Below, in pieces: positions 55,880 to 64,000 of a stretch of DNA of 64,000 bases (positions within the stretch are counted from its first letter, which is position 1; each line of letters begins with the position of its first letter). This DNA is from Coriaria nepalensis. Its lineage: Eukaryota > Streptophyta > Magnoliopsida > Cucurbitales > Coriariaceae. Location: the NCBI GenBank assembly GCA_027186245.1, contig CP114484.1, positions 13,588,001 through 13,652,000 of the forward strand, in the 5' to 3' direction. A program made the translations under genes and the position numbers. Under the pieces are notes generated by a model. That model saw only the letters and a program-made list of their open reading frames with translations. It was not told the origin of the DNA and made no database searches.

Positions 55880-56980
55880 CCTACCAAGCTACCCTGCGTT
55901 TGCAGTGCTTTTCTTTTTGGTCGTCTTCTGGACAGTGAGCCTAGCTGGCAATGGACATGAGGACATCTTACATTATTAACTGTAATAAGAATTGTTACCA
56001 ATAATTGATTGGATATGACGTTAGGAATAATGACAATATACGTTAATTCGGATTTTAATTTGTAATAATAGCTGCTTACTTAATATGAAGAGTCATCAGC
56101 AATACATATATTTAATTACATATTAACACGAATTATTTGGTTGCTTGCTCACCTACTCTTCCGTTAATAACCTTAAAACGGACGGTCGCTAAATGCTACT
56201 GATCATCATCACATATCCCTGTTGGTGCTTTGGTCCATTGTCATTAGTTGCCACAGTGTAACGAGGGGAGGAAGCCCCCATTAGCAGCTGCCAGCTGTCC
56301 ATACAACTTGGGCTTTGGGCTTCGTCTTATCGATGTATTGGGCCTTGCTATATATTTTTTGCAACCCTTCAGGTGATGTGTAAGCCTCGGTCCAATATTA
56401 TTGGACTTCAAATTTACGTTAGGCCCAAAGATGTAATGAATTTCGTGTTTGAATGCTATGGAAGTGTATTGAGATTCACGTGGATTGGTAACCAGATTTG
56501 TAGGAAAGGAACGAAATAAATGGGCAGCCGACCGCCGACGTCTCACGTGGCTCATGTGTGTCACTTTCCCTGTCTTGGAATTGGAGGCTTGGATTTGTCG
56601 TCCTTTTTTTTGAAAGTACGTGTTACGGTGTTAGGCCTACATTTTCTCATGTTGCCGTGATGGACGCTACCCTAAGGCCCACTTTTGACGGTCCATAAGT
56701 TCCAACCTAAAGTAATTTGCCCGAGTTGGACGTTGCTCTTAAAATTCATTTACTTTCCAATTACTCAGTGGAGTCCGTAGTCTTTTTCCTTGTTTTGTCA
56801 ATGTCAATTATGATTCAATTACTCACTACATTATTAATTACTTAGAACTTTATATTTATTTAGCATGGCTGTTACGCTAGCACATGGCGTGTTGTGAGTA
56901 GAGTCCTTTTATTAAGCTTGCACTAACAATTCATTTCACCTACACTTTGCTGCAGAGCCAGAGAGAGAGAGAGAGAGAAG
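55880..56980. other. Intergenic region between divergent DFR and mannanase
   Basis: No gene seen. Site II-like hexamers at about 56310-56425 (TGGGCT, TTGGGCC, AGGCCCA). A 15-bp phrase ACAGTGAGCCTAGCT occurs at about 55810 and again at about 55932. A (GA)n tract at 56959-56978 is immediately before the mannanase ATG. Confidence 0.5.
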
Positions 56981-57334
56981 ATGAAGCAACACTGGATTCT
57001 GCTTTTCTTCGTTCTAGTGGTGACCCAAAATCATGGCAGGGGGATTTGGTTTAGAGCAGAAGCAGCTGATGATGGGTTTGTGAAAGTAAGAGGAGTGCAG
57101 CTAATAATGAATGGAAGCCCCTATTATGCAGATGGGTTCAATGCTTACTGGTTAATGTATTTTGCCTCTGATCCTTCTCAGAGAAACAAAGTCTCCTTTG
57201 CATTCCAAGAAGCTCTGAATCATGGCCTCACTTTAGCAAGAACTTGGGCTTTTAGCGATGGCGGATACAAACCTCTGCAATACTCCCCTGGCTCTTACAA
57301 TGAGCAAATGTTCCAGGTAAACTGACAAGTTCCA

Positions 57335-57373
<39 letters not shown>

Positions 57374-58872
57374 AACTACCTTAAACCATTTTCAAATAAA
57401 TATTTTATTCCCAATTCATTTTTTTCCCTGTGTTGAAGGGGTTGGATTTTGTGATATCAGAGGCTTCAAATTATGGGATTAAGCTGATATTGAGTTTGGT
57501 GGATAACTATGAGAATTACGGAGGAAAGAAACAGTATGTGGAGTGGGCAAGAAGTAAAGGCCAGAGTATTGCATCTGATGATGATTTCTTCACAAACTCT
57601 GTCGTCAAGGAATACTACAAAAACCATATCAAGGTAATATCAACCCATCTCGTATAAATCTTTTACAGTGTCTCTACTGTCGTTTTGATAGAAATGAGTG
57701 GCTGCCTAGAAAAAAAATTTAACCGGTTGATAGAAACGAGTGGTTGAAAACTGATCCTTCACCTAAACCAAAATGCTCTAAACTGCTCTGATGAACATTG
57801 TTTCTGTGTTTATGTGTCATAAGTGTTTATGTGAATACAGACGGTTCTTACGAGAACCAACAGCTTCACAGGAGTAGCTTACATGGCAGACCCTACCATC
57901 ATAGCTTGGGAGCTTATGAATGAGCCCAGGTGCGAAACAGATCCATCAGGCAGCACCGTTCAGGTTATGAGACATTTTGCTTAACTTGACGAGCATAATA
58001 GAACATTTGCTTCTTTTGAGACCCCTAAGTGTCTAGATGCCCCAAACTTTGGTAAAAGAACATAACTTCTCATCACTTGCTTGAAAGTAATTTCTTTCAA
58101 TGAAAATAGAAAAAGAGTGATGACTAAGACCTTAGTTTATTTCTGTGCTAAGCAGGCTTGGATTAGAGAGATGGCATCATACTTAAAATCAATAGATGGA
58201 AATCACTTACTAGAAGCTGGTCTAGAAGGATTTTATGGACAATCCAAACAGCAAGGGAATCCAAACTTCCAAGTAGGAACAGATTTCATTGCAAACAATC
58301 AGATACCCGACATTGATTTTGCTACAGTTCATTCATATCCCGATCAATGGTAAGCATTTTTTCTTCACCCAACAATTCTCTTGTGCAACATGATGATTCC
58401 TCAACCAGGCGGCCTTTTTTTCACTCTCAATAGGTTACCAAATTCAAGCGATGAAAGCCAGCTCGCATTTCTAAACAGCTGGGTGAATGATCATATCCAA
58501 GATGCACAAAACATCCTTAAAAAACCACTTCTCTTTGCCGAGTTTGGAAAATCCACAAAGTTCTCCGGTCCCACTCAAAGGGATCAGCTTTTTGATTTGG
58601 TCTACTCTGCAATATATTCGTCTGCTAGTGGTGGAGGTGCTGCCATAGGCGGATTGTTCTGGCAGCTTCTAGTTGAAGGGATGGACTCTTTTCGAGATGG
58701 ATATGAAGTAGTACTTACCGATAACACCTCAACGACCAGTCTCATATCTCAACAGTCTCAAAAGCTTAATCACATTCGAAAAATGTATGTCAGATTGAGA
58801 AACATTGAGAAGTTGAAGAAGGCAAGGGAAATGAAAACAGATCAGGCGCTGGCTGTTAATGGGGGCAATTGA
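56981..58872 (+). CDS. Mannan endo-1,4-beta-mannosidase (GH5), 5 exons
   Basis: Exons 56981-57316, 57439-57633, 57841-57963, 58156-58349 and 58434-58872, giving 428 residues. It is a secreted endo-beta-mannanase that cuts mannan backbones in cell walls, acting in germination and ripening. Residues 1 to about 28 are a signal peptide ([12 protein letters not shown] core). The GH5 acid/base is Glu205 in [12 protein letters not shown] and the nucleophile is Glu319 in [10 protein letters not shown]. Supporting blocks are [27 protein letters not shown] and [20 protein letters not shown]. The C-terminal tail (about 400-428) is Lys-rich and extends a little past the domain. A (GA)n leader precedes the start, and a (TA)n-T tract lies in intron 1 (57333-57373). 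Confidence 0.95.
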
Positions 58873-59149
58873 GCAGGAGAAAGAAACCGATTAAAATATA
58901 TAGAATCTTAGAAACATAAAGAGTATAAATGCATGTTTCTTACCCGAGTTTGTTCGGGTTTTAAGTCGGTATAGTTACGTGCTTTGTAATGTAGATGATA
59001 GAATCATAGGCAGTCCTTTTATTTGGGAAATTAATACGACCTTTTACATATATCAAAAGAATTGGTAATTTACATGTGATTGATACTTTTGCTAGAAAGT
59101 TGCAAACCAATTGCTCTTGATCTTGCATCATAAAAGGGATTGGAGCTTT
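58873..59149. other. Convergent 3' spacer (mannanase / AGPase)
   Basis: Under 300 bp; carries the 3' UTRs of both genes. Nothing else seen. Confidence 0.5.
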
Positions 59150-61713
59150 TTATATAACTGTTCCGTCTTTAATGGTTGCATTTTTCAATATGACTACTAT
59201 TCCAGACCTGATGTAAAATCCTTCTCTAGGTCTCTCTGCTTCATTGACACCCTGAGAAGTTGAGAAAATCAGTTAGTTCATCAAGTAGAGGTTACAATTA
59301 GCCGGATGGATTCATGAAAAGTGAACTGTCTTCTAAGGAGCACAAACTCCACACTTACATCAGCATTTGCTATGATCACATCCTTTCCAATCTTTGCATT
59401 CTTGTCAATTATGCAGTTTCTGTACATTGTTATTATAAAAACTCAGAATCAATATCATCTTAAATATAAGAAAAAAGAGAAGGAAGATTAGCATGGTCTG
59501 AATAATACCGTATTTTAGTATTCCGACCAACCCCGATGGGAACCTTGCCTTCGGCTAGCAGAGATGCAATCTCAGATTCAGTTTGGTAGTAATCTGCACC
59601 TATCATCATTGTATCCTAGAAAAGCAACCCCCAAAAACAAGTAGAAGTACAATAAGGGTCACAATTTTTCGTATTCTAAGGCATTTGCATGCCTCGGAGA
59701 AACAGACAGGCATAAAGTTGGCTTTTTGCACGCACCTTAAGCTCCACGCCATACTCGAGACGAGATCGGATACCCACTATAGAATGTTCTACGCCACATT
59801 CCCGCAAGAAGCAGCCGTGAGATATAATTGCTTCAACAATCTGAGAGAAAATTGTAATCAATTATCGGATAACCAGCAAAATATGTCGGAAATCGGACAG
59901 AGAAGCATGACATTTTACCCTGCATTGTTCAACTTTAGTTGGCGGTAAGAATCTAGGAGAGGTGTAAAAAGGAGTCTTTGGATCACAGAATTCAAACTTT
60001 GGTGGCTGTTCTGTGAGTGCCAAATTAGCATCAAAGAATGACTTTATGGTCCCAATGTCTTCCCAGTAGTCATTGAACAAATATGCCTGAGAAAATGTGG
60101 ACGAGTTCGAGAGTCAAAACTGTAAATGTCTAATAATTGATGACACGAGAAAAAGAAATCGGGTTTGTAAGAATGTATGACTTGGACATTGTGCTCGCTC
60201 ACGGCAGCTGGAATAATCTCAGAGCCGAAATCGTTGGAAGAAGGATATGTCCACCTCAATAGGTTTAGCAGAACTTCTGTCCTAAACACATAGACACCCA
60301 TCGAAGCGATATAAGGAGATTCCCTTGCATCTTTCTCCGGTAGGCCTAAAACGGTGGTGTCAACCATCTGCATTATTGCAATATAAGATCAGACAAACAA
60401 AGCAATTAGAGATCCTTTTCAATATCAGTGAGTTTTCATTAGTATCTACCATTGCTTTGAGGTCAGGGCCCATTGGTTTCTCAGCAAAATGGACGACGCG
60501 GCCAGTGCTGTCGATTTTCATGAGTCCGTAATCCGATGCACGGCTGCAATATCACATAATAACTAATCTTCTTAAACTAACTTGAAAATCATTAGAATAT
60601 ACGTTTATAGACACAAACTGTATGCATACCTGTCATCCATGGGTACACATGAAACTGTAATGTCAGCGTTTGTGTCAATATGCTTCTGCAATAAGATTAA
60701 ATCTATTTGTTATAATCAAACTAATTAGAAAATTAATATTGAAAAATAAAATAAAACCTGCAGAAAATCAGTGTAGTCCATCCGGTAAAGATGATCGCCG
60801 GACAGTATCAAGATGTGCTCCACGTTTTTGTTTTTAGCATTCTCAAAAAGCCATATGAATTGCCTGACAGCATCAGCAGTCCCCTGGAACCATTTCTTCC
60901 CTGCTTCACCTGGTGTCTGTGTGGCCGCTAACACCTGTTTTTCCAATTCAAGAAGGGAAACCTTAATGAGATCTTGATATATATATTAATGGAGCGTATA
61001 AGTAAACGTGTGGAGTGATGATATTGATTCATACCTCGACGAATCCATCGCCAAAATTAACGCCGTTGCCGAGATTATATGTTCGAGCGAGATGACGGTT
61101 AAGAGAGAAAGAGTTGAACTGTGTTAAGATGAATATCTTTTTCAGACCACTATTGATGCAATTACTCATCGGTATATCAATAAGCCTGTAACATCCACCA
61201 ATCGGTACTCGTAATAAATAACAGAATGATTTTAGAATCTTTGCAGGAATCTGAATCTTTTTCTTTTTAGCATATTCAAAAGAAAAACATGTAACCGCAG
61301 GCTTGGCTCTCCGGCTAGTAAGAGGAAACAGGCGGGTCCCAGCACCTCCGCCCAATATGATCGAAGCTACATTTTTGGGCTCAGCTCTTGGAGTCTCGAA
61401 TGGTGAAGGCTGAATTCTCTGGAATCAAATTTCAGATGCAAACCCAGATTTTGATTTCATGTATCATTTTTGTTTTGTCGAAATTGCTGCTAAGTTAACT
61501 TACCAGAGTAGTTTCTTTATTGATATCAGGTGTAAGAACAGAATAAGCAACTCCATGCTTAAGCGTTCTGAACCTGCTTTCAGAAAGCGAATCCTTGCGC
61601 AACAGTCTGATATTCTCACCCCAAAACAGAGAACTGTGATTCCTGGAAGCAGAGTTTCTAACTGTGATTGGACAGGCGGTAGCCTTCATGAAGGTGGCAG
61701 AGCAAGAATCCAT
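59150..61713 (-). CDS. APL: ADP-glucose pyrophosphorylase large subunit, 12 exons
   Basis: Exons 61504-61713, 61296-61418, 61035-61207 (see below), 60758-60934, 60630-60685, 60543-60450, 60182-60367, 59919-60086, 59736-59840, 59509-59615, 59359-59419 and 59150-59251; about 520 residues. It makes ADP-glucose from glucose-1-phosphate and ATP in plastids, the key step to starch. The first ~70 residues are Ser/Thr/Arg-rich transit peptide ([13 protein letters not shown]). [19 protein letters not shown] keeps Arg99 and Lys109, which are replaced in strictly regulatory large subunits, so this is the APL1/APL2-like type that can be catalytic. [24 protein letters not shown] and the end [10 protein letters not shown] are typical. 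At exon 2/3 a canonical GT-AG splice leaves the frame one nucleotide short, whereas retaining the segment 61208-61295 region keeps it open and adds 29 residues between PA and VPIGGC. Confidence 0.92.
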
Positions 61714-62670
61714 GGCGTTGTTAACCAATCAAAAATGTATTGCTGGGTCGTAAAAATTTAGCTACACACTAATGTGCCATGCACGAAATAGAGAGGAAAA
61801 ATCTATAGATGATCAGAGATTCAGATTGCTTTCAGATTATGGAAGGATTATTATTATTATTATTATTTTGGTTAAATTAAGAATGAATAAGGTGCGCCAC
61901 GAGGGACTCCATTCTTAAGAAATCTCCTTAACTACAACTCCTCCTGCTTCTCCACTTCCTTCGCTTCAGCTTTATGTTTTTGTATATGATTAAAAGTCAA
62001 ACTGTTGGGTTTATTTTTGTATATGGTGATCGCAACAGAGAGAAGGTAAGAGGAAGCGAGAAAAGAACTGTAACCACTACTTATACGAATTTTAAGATCG
62101 AGTCAGCTCTCTTGTTTTGACTATTATTAACTATCTGTAAAGGAAAAAGAAAAATTGTAATTGACGGCTAATCTTGAGGAAGTGTTTAAGCACGTGACAC
62201 CACGTGAGGAAACATTCAGTATCTCCGTCCATGTCAGTTGGGTCACCGACCTGGTAAATAGTTGCGACGCCGTGACGGATGTGAATGTGAATAAGTTCCT
62301 CGGCGGATGTGGAGATGAGTCATTTGTATGAAAAGTCAGTTCTGCATGGAGCTGGAAGGGGTAATTTCAAGGTCCATAAGCTCCCAAATTTACTGAGAAA
62401 ACAGACGTAACAAAAGGAAAAGTCTAGAAGAAACGTATCCCAACCTTCACCAAGCTGGGCCCCATCTCGAGACGGATCGATGCCCTGAATGAGGGAGACG
62501 TAACTACTAACTACTAGGTGTGGATTTTGACATATGTCCTTTATTTATATATATTTATAATCACAAACATTAAAACAAAACAAAAACGTGGGGAAACAGA
62601 GTATTATTTATGCTACATAGAAGCATCCTTGTACGTACATACGTACGTGAGATGGTAAGATTGATGTTGA
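61714..62670. other. Promoter of AGPase gene and spacer
   Basis: No gene seen. (ATT)n at about 61849-61867. ACGTG-containing motifs near 62192-62205 (CACGTGACACCACGTGAGG) give two CACGTG G-boxes about 5 bp apart. Confidence 0.5.
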
Positions 62671-62999
62671 TCAACAGTTGAAGTAACAGAAGCAAGCAAA
62701 TCCAGGGATCTGAGCGTGACAAGCTCCATGCCAGGCTTTCTCCCAGTTCCGGCACTGTCTGTTACAGTTGCCTGAGTTCCCACAGAACCCTGTCCACGTT
62801 CTACTCCGCCTCTCGCATAACTTACCTTCCACCGTTATTGATCCCATCTCTAACGTCCAAATCCATACATCCAATCACAAGACAGAAAAGTAAAACAAAT
62901 CATTTTATTAATTAACAAATATCATAATCTGAAATCCAATTACCATGTACCAGTGAAAACAAGAAGGAAGATGAGGGCGAGAGCTAGAACATAACACAT
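62671..62999 (-). CDS. Plant defensin (gamma-thionin) precursor, 2 exons
   Basis: Exon 1 is 62951-62999 and exon 2 is 62671-62849, giving a 75-residue precursor. Exon 1 encodes most of the signal peptide ([16 protein letters not shown]); the intron lies at its end, the usual place for plant defensins. The mature peptide begins around the KLCERRS region and carries eight cysteines in the defensin spacing, with the family Trp and Gly before the second Cys and the CFC-x3-C ending. These are secreted, disulfide-stabilised defence peptides, mostly antifungal. Spacing and cysteine count are complete, with no break. A TATA-like TATAAGA lies on the minus strand at about 63076-63084. Confidence 0.9.
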
Positions 63000-63866
63000 G
63001 GCTGTGGATGAGCAAGTAGCTTAGTCATTATATTTTCTATTTTCTTGCCGGAAATGAAGAAGTTCCTGCGTGGGTTCTTATAGCCTATCGGTATAGTATA
63101 TACAGATTCAACTATAGTATCTATGAATCTTTTAACAGCGCCGACGACGGTATGCATGTAGAGTTAAGAGTAGCGTGACTTTCAACGATATGATGATAAA
63201 CTTGCACTGCAGTTTTGACTCATGATGGAGAAAATAGAAAGAGAAGATAGAAGGGTTTGGCATGATGCGGAATCCCCGGACCTAGTGGGCGGGATACATT
63301 CTCTAGTCCAACAGCTTAAGAAATGGCCCAAGTCAGTCTTGAACAAAAGCCCATCATTTGCCTTAAAGGCCAGCTCAGAGGTAAATCAGAGACGTTCAAC
63401 TAGCGTGATCTGTCCTCTCAGTTGTCAGCTGGAAGTGGACAACCGTCACGTCCTTTTAGCGCGCAAGTGTCCAACGCGGTCCAGACGTCCATTTACTCTG
63501 ACCGCCGCCAAAGGCAAGGTCGTCCGTTGTTAAGTCACTGGTTCTAGTCTATGCCCATTTTGGAGAGAGAGAGAAAAGAACAGATTCCATCACTACTTTC
63601 TCTAACTGTTCGTTAAGCTTAAGCTAAAAGCTTCTCTTCTGTTGAATTTTGGAGCTCAAGTACGATTCTTCTGAAGTCATTTTAGGGTTTCCAATCTTGC
63701 CGTCTTGATTGCATGCAGTCTTAATTTTCGAATTCGATTCTCCGATAAGGTAAGTGGAGTTCCAAATTCCACAATCCACCACTTGCTTTATTTCCTTGGT
63801 TAACTTTAAAGCGTCTCTTTTCATGATGGGGCCCTAAAAGGTCAGGCCAGAAGGATAATCCGCTAG
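63000..63866. other. Spacer and IPK1 5' UTR
   Basis: An open frame at 63222-63533 (+) has no recognisable family and is not called. A probable 5' UTR intron of IPK1 runs 63750-63850 (AAG|GTAAGT to GGCCAG|AAGG). Confidence 0.45.
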
Positions 63867-63968
63867 ATGGAGATCATATTAGAGCACAAGGACGCAGCTG
63901 ATTGGGTTTACAGAGGCGAAGGATCTGCTAATCTTGTCCTTGCCTACACTGGATCTTCATCTGATTTT
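63867..63968 (+). CDS. IPK1: Inositol-pentakisphosphate 2-kinase (IPK1), first coding exon; runs off window
   Basis: The first coding exon gives 34 residues starting MEIILEHKDAADWVYRGEGS and continuing ANLVLAYTGSSSDF up to a GTATGT donor. This closely matches the N-terminus of plant IPK1, including the RGEG-ANLVLAY ATP-binding strand. IPK1 phosphorylates InsP5 at the 2-position to phytate. The remaining exons lie beyond 64000. The leader probably contains a 101-bp intron. Identification rests on a short but distinctive stretch. Confidence 0.85.
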
Positions 63969-64000
63969 GTATGTTCAACTAATTCTTTCTTCCTTTACTG

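Noticed and set aside
63222..63533. 103-codon plus-strand frame upstream of IPK1
   Set aside because: No motif, signal peptide or domain was recognised, and it lies in the promoter/5' region. Could be chance.
1..64000. CRISPR arrays, rRNA, tRNA or bacterial operon structure
   Set aside because: Looked for by eye and none found. The interspersed repeats are plant minisatellites or segmental duplications.

Overview
This is nuclear DNA from a flowering plant, almost certainly a eudicot. The genes have many short GT-AG introns and plant-only families are present: RADIALIS-like SANT proteins, a ZF-HD homeodomain protein, a tubby-like F-box protein, dihydroflavonol reductase, a plastid ADP-glucose pyrophosphorylase large subunit, mitochondrial gamma carbonic anhydrase, a plant defensin and inositol-pentakisphosphate 2-kinase. 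Spacers are AT-rich with plant-type microsatellites. I do not assign a species. No bacterial operons, CRISPR arrays, rRNA or tRNA genes were seen.

Layout. 0-12 kb: RADIALIS-like gene (+), a decayed ERD6-like sugar transporter (-), an AlkA-type DNA glycosylase (+) sharing the pseudogene's promoter region, a single-exon fatty-acyl-AMP-ligase-like gene (+) and a 250-bp Mutator-type MITE with a 9-bp target-site duplication. 12-24 kb: a ZF-HD gene (+), then a tandem cluster of small secreted, AGP-like / His-rich proteins (-) with four apparently intact two-exon members and two exon-2-only relics, closed by a second RADIALIS-like gene (-). 24-36 kb: a PPR pseudogene next to an inverted repeat, a CBS-domain gene remnant (-), an uncharacterised low-complexity protein (+), a tubby-like F-box gene (-) and a decayed MULE transposon. 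36-47 kb: gamma carbonic anhydrase (+), a PfkB-family kinase (+), a diverged ~31-bp minisatellite full of GGCC half-sites, and 20S proteasome alpha-1 (-). 47-64 kb: an auxilin-like J-domain protein (+), dihydroflavonol reductase (-), endo-beta-mannanase (+), AGPase large subunit (-), defensin (-) and the first exon of IPK1 (+), which runs off the window.

Most genes are unrelated single-copy functions, so the window does not form one pathway. The exception is the 13.7-22.8 kb cluster. Its paralogues keep an exon-1 signal peptide ending in a W/F-F-E-x-x-(L/I)-E motif and a short exon-2 opener of the type (D/N/T)(I/V)IKLG, while the rest of exon 2 has changed from acidic AP/TP-rich to basic His/Lys/Gly-rich sequence. 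This is my best candidate for an undescribed system. Other points of interest are the AGPase exon 2/3 junction, where a canonical splice would break the frame but retention of the 87-nt segment does not, the GGCC minisatellite between convergent genes, and a plant gene with clear FAAL-clade motifs.

Exon boundaries were read by eye from GT/AG sites, homologous protein expectations and frame arithmetic. They are internally consistent but have not been checked against transcripts.
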